Below, piece by piece: positions 1-6,648 of a stretch of 10,978 nucleotides of DNA. Origin of the DNA: Nanosynbacter sp. (GTDB lineage: Bacteria > Patescibacteriota > Saccharimonadia > Saccharimonadales > Saccharimonadaceae); contig JARKOR010000008.1 in assembly GCA_029975625.1 (NCBI GenBank), positions 1-10,978 on the forward strand. The letters are read 5' to 3'. The stretch's first letter is position 1. The number at the start of each line of letters is the position of its first letter. A program made the position numbers and the translations under genes. The notes under the pieces were generated by a model. It was not told the DNA's origin and ran no database searches. It saw nothing but the letters and a program-made list of their open reading frames with translations.

Positions 1-59
1 ATAATACCTGCCGCATTGGCAAGTAATATTAGAGTAATTTGAGCCAAAAAGCGAATCAT
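1..59 (-). CDS. Partial membrane protein, N-terminus only (runs off left edge)
   Basis: Only the first 19 complete codons lie in the window; they read MIRFLAQITLILLANAAGI and form a single hydrophobic stretch after one Arg. This fits a first transmembrane helix or an uncleaved signal anchor. The ATG overlaps the TGA stop of the upstream gene in the ATGA arrangement, and a Shine-Dalgarno-like AGGGAG lies about 7 bases before it, inside the upstream gene. Translational coupling with the polytopic membrane protein is therefore likely. The start resembles small membrane proteins of the phage-holin-4-like type common in Gram-positive genomes, but 19 residues cannot establish a family. Treat as unidentified. 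Confidence 0.6.
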   Translation of the reverse strand, partial: MIRFLAQITLILLANAAGI

Positions 60-1123
60 TCCGATACTCCCTTTTTGTGCCCCGCGTGACTTTCGTCCTG
101 AAGGAGCGCCGCTATATGACGAACAAAGATTACGAGCCAGATGAAGATAATTGCTGCAGCGACTAGCTCAAAAACAGTCAGGTTAAAATAGCCAATGCCC
201 CAAAACAACCATGCACTAGCAAGCAGAGCTGCAATCAGTCCGTATGAAGCGAGGAAAAAGGCCGCAGTGAACCCCGGTACGAGCCATGGCAAAAGTAAGA
301 TTATGACCCCAAATAGAAATGCCATACCAAAGGCGGAGGTGTTGTGAATGAGCGGAAAGGCGTCATAGACGAATAGTCCAACAAACGCCAAAGCAATACC
401 AATCCCCGCAAGAAGAATTTGTATAATATTGGCTTTAACTTTTTTGACAATCCGACCCGTCTGCTGGAGCTTTCGGAAATCATCTGTAATATACTTCGAG
501 AGAGCGACGATGACAAGGCCGGCCACAATTAGTGTAGCATTGAATGCATAGCCAGATACTCCACCACCCGCACCGAGGGAGCTAAAATGATCGTTCCACC
601 AATGAGGGTTTGAAGCGGTCATCATGCTAATAAACGTGCCGCTGAGCAGAAAGAGTGCTAAAATAGTCGCCACCCGCACGGTATTCATCTTGACCGCCAT
701 AAGATAGGCAACGTACGCGGCAAATCCAGTTGATATAGCTAAAATGCTTGACGCACCCCAGACATCGATATGCGCATCGCGAAATGATTGACTAATGACA
801 TAGAAGATCAATGCATAAGACAAAAACATGAGTAAAGCCTGAACAAACGCGAGCGAGCTGATGTCCGTATTACGCCGAACTTTTGCCCATCTAGATGTAG
901 CCAGTGTCACCTGGTGCCTAAATGCCGTAAAAATATATACCAGAAGCGAAACCACGCCACCAAGAATTGATGCAACAAAGCCTAGCGATACACCGCGCTC
1001 GAACAATGAAACTTGGCTACCAAAGAACAAAACAACGCCGACACCGAACCCTCCCACAGCACCCGCAAGGGCCATATAGATTGCACGTGATTCAATGTTA
1101 GCGTTGCTTGTGTCTTTGTTCAT
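56..1123 (-). CDS. Polytopic membrane protein, about 10 transmembrane helices (possibly DUF998-like)
   Basis: The 355-residue protein is almost entirely hydrophobic, with about ten likely membrane helices starting near residues 14, 46, 91, 126, 149, 191, 232, 263, 284 and 315. Loops of note carry SNPHWWNDHFSSLG (about 171-184), after helix 5, and HNTSAFG (260-266), before helix 8. An aromatic/His loop followed by FSxLG is reminiscent of DUF998-type membrane proteins, but I cannot confirm the family. There is no catalytic or transport motif I recognise. I chose ATG 1123 over an in-frame GTG at 1147 because the GTG would add a Cys-containing leader with poor ribosome-site spacing, and a GTGAAG element and an extended -10 sit just before the ATG. 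It follows the WxLIP-like gene by 55 bases and overlaps the next gene by 4 bases, so it may share their transcript. A role in envelope assembly is only guilt by association. Confidence 0.8.
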   Translation of the reverse strand: MNKDTSNANIESRAIYMALAGAVGGFGVGVVLFFGSQVSLFERGVSLGFVASILGGVVSLLVYIFTAFRHQVTLATSRWAKVRRNTDISSLAFVQALLMFLSYALIFYVISQSFRDAHIDVWGASSILAISTGFAAYVAYLMAVKMNTVRVATILALFLLSGTFISMMTASNPHWWNDHFSSLGAGGGVSGYAFNATLIVAGLVIVALSKYITDDFRKLQQTGRIVKKVKANIIQILLAGIGIALAFVGLFVYDAFPLIHNTSAFGMAFLFGVIILLLPWLVPGFTAAFFLASYGLIAALLASAWLFWGIGYFNLTVFELVAAAIIFIWLVIFVRHIAALLQDESHAGHKKGVSE

Positions 1124-1132
1124 TATATCTTC

Positions 1133-1141
1133 ACTATAGCA
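1133..1141 (-). promoter_or_regulatory. Possible extended -10 promoter for the polytopic membrane protein
   Basis: On the minus strand TGC-TATAGT forms an extended -10 element. No good -35 is seen. Nine bases separate it from ATG 1123, so the predicted +1 is within about 3 bases of the start codon, which would give a near-leaderless mRNA. It could equally be chance in a 55-base gap inside an operon. Confidence 0.3.
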
Positions 1142-1178
1142 AACCACTTCCTAAAACACTACACATCAAGCCTCTTGC

Positions 1179-2189
1179 TTAGCGCCGCTTACTGCCACTC
1201 AGTGACATATTATTTTTACGCCTGCGACGGTATAGCACTAATCCAACAATTGCGCCAATGATGAGGATGAGGATCGCAATAGCGCTCATGATAATTGGCA
1301 ATGGAATGACCCAGAACGATTTTGTCACCTCGATTGTTTGGTTGTTTGAGCCGTAAGTAAAGACGGCGCTAACGGTGTATTTACCAAATCCGCTTATATT
1401 CTCAATGGATTCGCTCCAGCGTCGTGCGCTATCAGGTAGAACCATACCGCGCGGATCGCTGTTATTGAATTCTGTCTGATAGAGAACCTCATTGCCTTTG
1501 GTGACAGAGATATTACCAAATGGACCAGCCTGGAGATTTCCTTCATTCTTGAACCGAATAGAAATTGACATATTGTCACCCGTAGTAAAGAACGTCGCTG
1601 AACGTCCCTGCTGTTGGACGGTGAAATCTGTCAGAGTTAGTTTTTCCGGTGCATCACCGTTAACTGTCAGAAGGATGAGCGAAGCGACGCTCGCACTTAA
1701 GTTAACCTGTCCGCCTTCATCCGGTGAGGTTGGCATAAAACGGACTGCGCCAAAGTACCCGCCCGCCTCGGCGTTTTCCGGCACGACAATCGTCGCCTCT
1801 ATTGTCTTTGATTCCCCACCCTCTAGCGTAAAGCTATCGAGTGGCTGAAGAAATTGTTTCAAACTATGCGACGAAGCATATTCTGATTCTTCTAGAATCA
1901 ACGCTGGCGTACCATCTTCCCCATCCGCCACAAAATCATTTTGGACTGGGCGCACCGACACGGCACTACTGGTTGGGTTACCAATAGTTATTTTCACTAC
2001 TTTAGTTTCGCCTGGATCTGCGGATATATCAGTACGAAGTGGAGATACCTTGAGGCTATTTGCCGTCGTAGCATCACCATCCGTCTGGGCGAATGAAGTT
2101 GTCGTAATGGCTACACCAACAAGTGAAACCGCCACCAATAAACCAAACCCTGCTATATATTTTCGCATTTTACTTAGTTGAATATTCAT
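1179..2189 (-). CDS. WxLIP-like (DUF916/DUF3324-type) surface membrane protein, copy 1
   Basis: The 336-residue protein has a signal peptide (cleavage likely after SFA, residue 34) and a first beta-sandwich domain (about 45-175). The marks of that domain are SPLRTDISADPGE, SLKQFLQP, the run VPENAEAGGYFGAVRF and LSASVASL. A second beta domain (about 180-290) contains FKNEGN. The juxtamembrane SFWVIP motif precedes one C-terminal transmembrane helix (about 297-320), and an Arg/Lys-rich tail ends the protein. This order matches Firmicutes WxL-interacting proteins, whose N-terminal domain binds peptidoglycan and whose second domain binds partners. It has no cysteine, unlike its paralogue at 4368-5435. 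Its start is 9 bases after the stop of the secreted protein 2199-3344, and its AGGA ribosome site overlaps that gene's end, so the two are surely co-transcribed. Assignment to the WxLIP fold is by pattern; direct partner binding is inference. Confidence 0.82.
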   Translation of the reverse strand: MNIQLSKMRKYIAGFGLLVAVSLVGVAITTTSFAQTDGDATTANSLKVSPLRTDISADPGETKVVKITIGNPTSSAVSVRPVQNDFVADGEDGTPALILEESEYASSHSLKQFLQPLDSFTLEGGESKTIEATIVVPENAEAGGYFGAVRFMPTSPDEGGQVNLSASVASLILLTVNGDAPEKLTLTDFTVQQQGRSATFFTTGDNMSISIRFKNEGNLQAGPFGNISVTKGNEVLYQTEFNNSDPRGMVLPDSARRWSESIENISGFGKYTVSAVFTYGSNNQTIEVTKSFWVIPLPIIMSAIAILILIIGAIVGLVLYRRRRKNNMSLSGSKRR

Positions 2190-2198
2190 AGCTATTTC

Positions 2199-3344
2199 CT
2201 AAAATTTACCAGTAGCAATTAAACTAAGGTCGGTCGAGTATGCCCCTGCTGGTGTATCGTTGGTTACCTTTACGCCAAACGTTAACATCATATTCTTATT
2301 GTTGACTGGTAACCCAGCTGTATCGAGAAATTTATCACCAAAAGTACTTGTGATACCATCCGTATTATCGACATACCTTAATGCGTAACCATCGTTGTTG
2401 TAATCGGAGTCTTCTGCAGGTTGAAAGGTTCCTGTTGTACTTGTCGCACCAACAGCATCGGTGGCCGTAGCAGTCTTAACACCAAATCGTGCATCGGCTG
2501 TCGAAGCCGTAATATCGTTTGAGCCAGCTGCTTGTATATAGCAATTACCTGCCGGAGCACCGGCGAGAAGAAGACCACCACACTGGGTTGCGGTGCTTTT
2601 TAGCCACACGATAGCTCCACCAGCTGCGTTAGTTGTAATTTGAGTATAAAGATTGCCTTCGCTAATTTCTCCTGGTACAAGCGCCGTAACACCCCCTACT
2701 TCTTCGCCAAGAACTAGCACGGGGTCAGTGACGGTACTTTCTTTACAATTTGCTTCAATTGACGTCCCCGAGACACAAAACAACATTGTCTCAAGTACCG
2801 TACCAGACACACCAACTGTTTGGGTAATCGCCAGTGCGACGCTACCTCGGTCCAATGCCCCTATTCCTAGTACGGTTGCAGAGCCAGCAGCTGCATTAGT
2901 TGGAGTGTCATAGGTTACAATTCGTGCATAGAATTGTCCTACTTCGCTCGGGTTAGTGATACCTGAGATATCCACCGAGACAAGCTGTCCAGCCGTTATC
3001 GTACCACCGACAACTATTCGGCTACCGGTCCCTGTCACATTCGTAAATCCTGAAGTTGTAGATGCGGCGCCAGTGACAACAAGGTCTGCTGGTGCGATAC
3101 ATTCTTGCCCAATAAGCGGGCTATTTTTACAAAAGTACACCGCAAACGCCCCTGCATCCACCGCTGGCTTAAAGCTCACCGTATAGTGTGTATTCGGCAT
3201 CAGCGGCGAAGAGCTTGACATCGCAATAGAGCGCTCAGTTGCCTGTTGCTGCGCTGATGCAACTGTCGGCAGAAAAGTCGCCCCCACTATTAGAACCGCC
3301 ATTGCCGCAAACGTTATGCGCTGGCCTAAATCTACTACTCCCAT
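2199..3344 (-). CDS. Secreted surface protein with WxL-like C-terminal domain, copy 1
   Basis: The 381-residue protein has a signal peptide (cleavage likely after ASA, about 31), then the family opener ATERSIAMSSS (35-45). The N-terminal beta domain has a CX9C pair (C72, C82) and an ITNPxxxxxFxxRIVTY segment (129-145). The second half opens with VLETMLFCV (183-191), with a second CX9C pair (C190, C200), then TTNAAGGAIVWLKS (237-250), an inserted CX12C loop (C255, C268), ARFGVK (285-290) and the terminal block PAGAYSTDLSLIATGKF. All six mature cysteines can pair, fitting oxidative folding outside the membrane. No sortase signal or membrane anchor is visible, so retention must depend on a partner, most simply the WxLIP-like protein encoded 9 bases downstream. 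The start follows an AGGGG element at short spacing. Function is not known; structural or adhesive surface subunit is inferred. Confidence 0.8.
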   Translation of the reverse strand: MGVVDLGQRITFAAMAVLIVGATFLPTVASAQQQATERSIAMSSSSPLMPNTHYTVSFKPAVDAGAFAVYFCKNSPLIGQECIAPADLVVTGAASTTSGFTNVTGTGSRIVVGGTITAGQLVSVDISGITNPSEVGQFYARIVTYDTPTNAAAGSATVLGIGALDRGSVALAITQTVGVSGTVLETMLFCVSGTSIEANCKESTVTDPVLVLGEEVGGVTALVPGEISEGNLYTQITTNAAGGAIVWLKSTATQCGGLLLAGAPAGNCYIQAAGSNDITASTADARFGVKTATATDAVGATSTTGTFQPAEDSDYNNDGYALRYVDNTDGITSTFGDKFLDTAGLPVNNKNMMLTFGVKVTNDTPAGAYSTDLSLIATGKF

Positions 3345-3381
3345 ATTCCCCTTTTTTTATCCTTTTATTTCCTACCTTGGT

Positions 3382-3412
3382 ACCATAAGTGTATCATAAA
3401 CGTGCTTATGGT
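3382..3412. repeat. 8-bp inverted repeat spanning a promoter
   Basis: ACCATAAG at 3382-3389 and its exact complement CTTATGGT at 3405-3412 are separated by 15 bases. One arm overlaps the -10 and the other touches the -35 of the promoter for the gene at 3344. There is no T-run, so an operator is more likely than a terminator of the upstream gene, though a transcript hairpin is possible. Confidence 0.4.
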
Positions 3413-3417
3413 TTCAA
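3388..3417 (-). promoter_or_regulatory. Promoter for the secreted protein/WxLIP pair
   Basis: Minus-strand boxes are -35 TTGAAA (3412-3417), an 18-base spacer, and -10 TACACT (3388-3393) preceded by TGA, an extended -10. The -35 begins directly next to the stop codon of the Ig/PKD gene. The predicted leader is about 35 bases, ending with the AGGGG ribosome site. The core ATGATACA is shared with the promoter before 5435. Confidence 0.5.
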
Positions 3418-4344
3418 TTATTTTTCTTGGTACTTGTCGCGCTCTTTAAGCATTTTATTGCGTATCGAGACCAAGTGACTACGCCGACCTAACCAAAATG
3501 CGGGAAAAAGCAATAACGTCGCGGCCGCCGCCGGAATCCACAAAATAACAACTCGTTCCCCGTTATCATTACTCGCTGCCTCCTCACTCTCCGCTTCAAC
3601 CTGCCCGCTTGACACCGCGATGACTTGCAGGAAAGCACTGACGCCATTTGTATCCGTAACTCTAATATTTACTTGATAAATACCAGCTTTTTTATATATG
3701 TGAGCAATATCGAGCGCCCCGGCAAACGAATGACTTAGGAGTTGAGCTTCCGAGCCGTCGCCCCAATCAACACTAAACGCATAGGGGCCCGTACCACCAG
3801 ATAGCTGCAAGGGCCAAGCCAGCTGAGTACCTGCAGCCGCAGAGCGTCGTCCATATGCGCTCGTAAGTGTAATAAGCTGCCCAAACGCCGTAAAGCGCGT
3901 GTCGTTGTAGGTGACAGTTGCAATATTTGACTCTGGGCCCGCTTGCTCCAAATCGTCATAGACAATGGCCTTCAATTCATTCGTACCAGCAAACAGACTA
4001 ACTTCCACGCTGAAGCTGCCGTCTTGGCACATGACCGCACCAACCATGACATTATTGTTATATATCTGCACAAGAAGACCGGTTGGACAAATGCCCCTCA
4101 CCGTAATTGGTGAATCAGAGAACACGGAGCCATTACCTGGAGTAGTAATTGTCGCACCCTGAGTTGGCGGTGCTTGCGTTTTCACCGCTTCTAGGCCGAA
4201 GCCGCCTGGTTGTGGATCTGGGGTGGGTAGCGGCGTAATTGCCTCCGCTCCCTGTATATTGCTCAAGGAGATGACACATGCAGTAATCAATGCGAACACA
4301 CTTCGTAGGATACTGTTCTTTCTGGCGTGAACGATATGTGTCAT
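3418..4344 (-). CDS. Ig-like/PKD-domain surface protein with C-terminal membrane anchor
   Basis: The 308-residue protein has a signal peptide (cleavage likely after AEA, about 35) and a Pro-rich linker (36-62) that may cross the wall. A bacterial Ig-like domain follows (about 63-146), with one probable disulfide (C86-C106) and the GSFSVEVSLFAGTNELKAIV segment. A PKD domain comes next (about 155-245), recognised by VDWGDGS and HIYKKAGIYQVNIRVTD. One transmembrane helix (about 265-286) and a basic/acidic cytoplasmic tail ending in EKDKYQEK-like residues complete it. Such domains act as spacers or binding modules in cell-surface proteins. The gene starts 23 bases after the second WxLIP-like gene with an AAGGA ribosome site 6-7 bases before the ATG, so it is the third gene of that operon. 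It has no counterpart in the other module, where a polytopic membrane gene takes this place. The ligand is unknown. Confidence 0.82.
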   Translation of the reverse strand: MTHIVHARKNSILRSVFALITACVISLSNIQGAEAITPLPTPDPQPGGFGLEAVKTQAPPTQGATITTPGNGSVFSDSPITVRGICPTGLLVQIYNNNVMVGAVMCQDGSFSVEVSLFAGTNELKAIVYDDLEQAGPESNIATVTYNDTRFTAFGQLITLTSAYGRRSAAAGTQLAWPLQLSGGTGPYAFSVDWGDGSEAQLLSHSFAGALDIAHIYKKAGIYQVNIRVTDTNGVSAFLQVIAVSSGQVEAESEEAASNDNGERVVILWIPAAAATLLLFPAFWLGRRSHLVSIRNKMLKERDKYQEK

Positions 4345-4367
4345 ACGTTTCCTTTATTTGGTGAGGT

Positions 4368-5435
4368 TTATTTTTTCTTGAGCGACGTTTTCTTCTTCAA
4401 TTGTACGCCGCCTCGTTTTTGGCGAACATAGCGAACGATCCTCCAGACGTGGTAGCCGACAAACGCCAACACAAGCGTGACGATAAGGATAAACCACCAT
4501 GGCAAGTACCAGAAACCACCCGTACCAACCAAATCCTGCGTACGGTTACCGTTTTGTCCGTAATATGCGGTCATCGACACCTTATAATAACCTGGCCACA
4601 GACCCGGATCGACACAAGATGCAGCTTCGGCACGACTCGTAGACTCCGAGTCTTGACCCTTCAGCTTAATACAAGTTACGAAGGTACGTTCCTGACCAAT
4701 AAGCGCAAGAGAGCTGGTTGGGTTAATGTCTTGGATTGTAATTTCCTCGCCAATAAGCGGCTTTAGTGTGATACTTCCAACTGGACTCTCGGGCACATTA
4801 CCTTCGTTCTTGAGAGTATATGCGAGCCTTAGGGGCATGTTACTATGAAAATATGCGTATTCTCCACCGGTCGGCGTGTTGGCGTCACGATAAGCGCCCA
4901 GTTTCTTCAGCTCAAGATTCTCTTTGACTTCACCCGGAATATTTGCGAACACCAACGTTACGCCCGAAGCGCTCAGTCCGACATTACCACCATCAGCACC
5001 AGCGGAAGAGTAGACGATAGCACTATAGTAACCTCCGGCACCATGGCCTTCAGGAACACTCAAACTCATATCAATGGTCTGGCTCGAGTTTGGTTCAATT
5101 GTTACTGTTTGAGGAATATCCAGAAATGACTTGAGGGACCATGTTGTCTGAGGTGCATCTTCATCCATCATTAACTTTGGAACACCGCTATCATCGGTAT
5201 AGCTAAAGTCAACTACTCGAAGAGTTAGATTAAGCGCTTGCTCCCGATCCTGGTTACGAATAGTTAAGGTGTCATTGATAGTCTTCCCTGCTTCGATAGT
5301 ATAGTTCTTGCGCGGCACGATGCTAAGGGCAGCCGATCCTTGAGCGAATGCGTTATTAGGAATGGCAAAGCAAGTCACGGCAATCACCGCTGCAGACGCA
5401 ACAAGTGCGACGCTCTTCAATCGTTTTACTAACAT
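4368..5435 (-). CDS. WxLIP-like (DUF916/DUF3324-type) surface membrane protein, copy 2
   Basis: The 355-residue protein is a paralogue of the product of 1179-2189. It has a signal peptide (cleavage after AFA, about 31), then a first beta domain (about 35-165) with SLKSFLDIP, VPEGHGAGGYYSAIV and LSASGVTL. The second domain (about 170-305) has LKNEGN and an extra loop holding a likely disulfide (C255, C274). The juxtamembrane GFWYLP is followed by a transmembrane helix (about 312-332) and a tail of Arg/Lys clusters. The matching blocks SLKxFL, VPExxxAGGY, LSAS, KNEGN and FWxxP line up in the same order in both copies. A strong GGAGGG ribosome site about 12 bases before the ATG supports this start. 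It lies 50 bases after the secreted protein 5486-6565, with its own promoter in the gap, and 23 bases before the Ig/PKD gene. Likely role, by family analogy: holding the secreted partner at the envelope. Confidence 0.82.
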   Translation of the reverse strand: MLVKRLKSVALVASAAVIAVTCFAIPNNAFAQGSAALSIVPRKNYTIEAGKTINDTLTIRNQDREQALNLTLRVVDFSYTDDSGVPKLMMDEDAPQTTWSLKSFLDIPQTVTIEPNSSQTIDMSLSVPEGHGAGGYYSAIVYSSAGADGGNVGLSASGVTLVFANIPGEVKENLELKKLGAYRDANTPTGGEYAYFHSNMPLRLAYTLKNEGNVPESPVGSITLKPLIGEEITIQDINPTSSLALIGQERTFVTCIKLKGQDSESTSRAEAASCVDPGLWPGYYKVSMTAYYGQNGNRTQDLVGTGGFWYLPWWFILIVTLVLAFVGYHVWRIVRYVRQKRGGVQLKKKTSLKKK

Positions 5436-5466
5436 ATTATATGTAGACCCTCCATTTTACCTTAAG

Positions 5467-5485
5467 TACAATACACATTGTATCA
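5467..5485 (-). promoter_or_regulatory. Extended -10 promoter overlapped by a palindrome (possible operator)
   Basis: Minus-strand TGA-TACAAT (5477-5485) is an extended -10; no clear -35 is seen. The same TACAAT forms the left arm of a perfect 6-4-6 inverted repeat, TACAAT-GTGT-ATTGTA (5467-5482), which would cover the transcription start (predicted near 5470). The TGA is next to the stop codon of the upstream secreted-protein gene. This would allow the WxLIP/Ig-PKD pair to be expressed separately from the secreted protein. Confidence 0.42.
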
Positions 5486-6565
5486 TTAAAACTTACCGCT
5501 GGCTATAAAATTAACTGTTGTTGTGTATATTCCGGCACGTAAACTTGGGCTTACATTAACAATATAACTAACGGTGAACTTTTTCATCAAGCTAACGTTT
5601 GGCGATGAAGCAACAATGTCTCCTGAACGAAACATATAGACGTTTGGTTGATTATAGCCTGCCACCACCACCGCGTTTGCCCATTCTCCCTCAGGATCAT
5701 TGCCCACGACCGGCTCGTCATTTGCCACTAGATTAATACCGAACTGATTCTGCCCAGGGCGACTTGCGGTAGGCTGGCTCAGCGACGTAATTGTGTTTGT
5801 GCCAGCACTCAGTGGTGCACCAACAGCTGTAATAGCGAACCCCCCACTCGCATTTGTACCAACCGCCATTTGTGATTGCGCTGTTATAGTTTCAGTTGGG
5901 CTGAGTGTTCCCATATCGGAGTAATGGATGTTGTTCGTGCCCGTGCAGTTATATTCTACCTCCTCCGCCAGGCAGAAAATCAACATTGGAGGAACTTGGG
6001 TCTCTATCTCTATCGAATCCGTCACCTGCCCGCGAATTGTACCGAAATCTATCTGCGGACCCGTTCCATCCGTTGAACCGAGTGTTTTCAGGCGAATGGA
6101 AAATGCTTGAGACGTGTCAACCGGGTTAATAATATTATCAAATGTATACACCGCCCTTACGCCAGCTGGTACTTGAGGTGGAGTCCGCGTCAAAACGATG
6201 CGATTCGTTGACTGCGCGCCAATACTAAACCCTGTCTCGCCCGTTTGCTCCGTTAAGGCCGTATCAGAGACGTCTAACCCTGCAGGCACCTCGCATGGAT
6301 GGTACGGAATCGGGTCGTTGCAGAACAACAGCTCGACCGAGCCAACCGGATCGGGACTCATATATCGAAACGACACCCGATAAAACGTCTTTACTCCCGC
6401 GCCCGCATTGTTCATATATAGACTGCGATCCTGCAAACGCATCGCTGCCGAAGCTGGCAGTTGAAACATCGCGAGTAAAATAATCATCGCGAGCGCCTCA
6501 AGAACAAGGTGATTCCATTTCACCACATGATGCCCTAAGGGCATAATTCTCGCTCTTGTACTCAT
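5486..6565 (-). CDS. Secreted surface protein with WxL-like C-terminal domain, copy 2
   Basis: The 359-residue protein has a long signal peptide (hydrophobic 20-39, cleavage likely after ASA, about 40), then LQDRSLYMNNA (45-55). The N-terminal beta domain has a CX8C pair (C82, C91) and IINPVDTSQAFSIRLKT (145-161). The second domain opens near IEIETQVPPMLIFCL (185-199), with a CX8C pair (C198, C207). It then has GTNASGGFAITAVG (236-249), PGQNQFGINLVAN (270-282), MFRSGDIVAS (311-320) and the terminal block AGIYTTTVNFIASGKF. Both halves match the product of 2199-3344, and the second half also matches those of 6649-8202 and 8342-9085. There is no membrane anchor or sortase motif. It precedes the WxLIP-like gene 4368-5435, as its paralogue does. 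The start at 6565 has no ribosome site and sits on the predicted transcription start; an in-frame ATG at residue 8 is an alternative. Confidence 0.8.
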   Translation of the reverse strand: MSTRARIMPLGHHVVKWNHLVLEALAMIILLAMFQLPASAAMRLQDRSLYMNNAGAGVKTFYRVSFRYMSPDPVGSVELLFCNDPIPYHPCEVPAGLDVSDTALTEQTGETGFSIGAQSTNRIVLTRTPPQVPAGVRAVYTFDNIINPVDTSQAFSIRLKTLGSTDGTGPQIDFGTIRGQVTDSIEIETQVPPMLIFCLAEEVEYNCTGTNNIHYSDMGTLSPTETITAQSQMAVGTNASGGFAITAVGAPLSAGTNTITSLSQPTASRPGQNQFGINLVANDEPVVGNDPEGEWANAVVVAGYNQPNVYMFRSGDIVASSPNVSLMKKFTVSYIVNVSPSLRAGIYTTTVNFIASGKF

Positions 6566-6567
6566 AC

Positions 6568-6580
6568 CTACATTGTAGCA
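6568..6580 (-). promoter_or_regulatory. Extended -10 promoter predicted to give a leaderless mRNA
   Basis: Minus-strand TGC-TACAAT (-10 at 6572-6577, TGC at 6578-6580) ends 6 bases before ATG 6565, so normal -10 to +1 spacing puts +1 on the A of the start codon. There is only a weak -35 candidate (TTTCTG, 16-base spacing). A small inverted repeat CTACA-A-TGTAG (6568-6578) covers the -10. The lack of any ribosome site before 6565 agrees with leaderless translation. Confidence 0.5.
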
Positions 6581-6596
6581 TAAGAGTGTTACGCAG

Positions 6597-6632
6597 AAAT
6601 TAAACCGACCCCCTGTGGAGCCGGTTTAATTT
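6597..6632 (-). terminator. Strong hairpin terminator, possibly bidirectional
   Basis: AAATTAAACCG (6597-6607) and CGGTTTAATTT (6622-6632) form a perfect 11-bp stem. The 14-base loop can add further G-C and G-U pairs. The stem lies 17 bases beyond the stop codon of 6649-8202 and its AT-rich outer part ends in TTTAATTT. It separates the large secreted-protein gene from the following 6565 promoter. Confidence 0.8.
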
Positions 6633-6648
6633 GCCTAGAATACCTATC

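Noticed and set aside
1124..1147. GTG start at 1147 for the polytopic membrane protein
   Set aside because: Adds an eight-residue polar leader with the only Cys, the AGGA is too close to the GTG, and the ATG at 1123 is better placed.
1164..1178. AAGC/GCTT hairpin after the first WxLIP-like gene
   Set aside because: Four-base stem and no T-run; not enough for a terminator.
1492..1848. Long plus-strand open frames opposite the surface genes (also near 4401-4766, 7430-7744 and others)
   Set aside because: They are antisense shadows: low-complexity or Arg/Pro/Ser-rich composition, no ribosome sites, and the opposite strand carries clear signal-peptide proteins.
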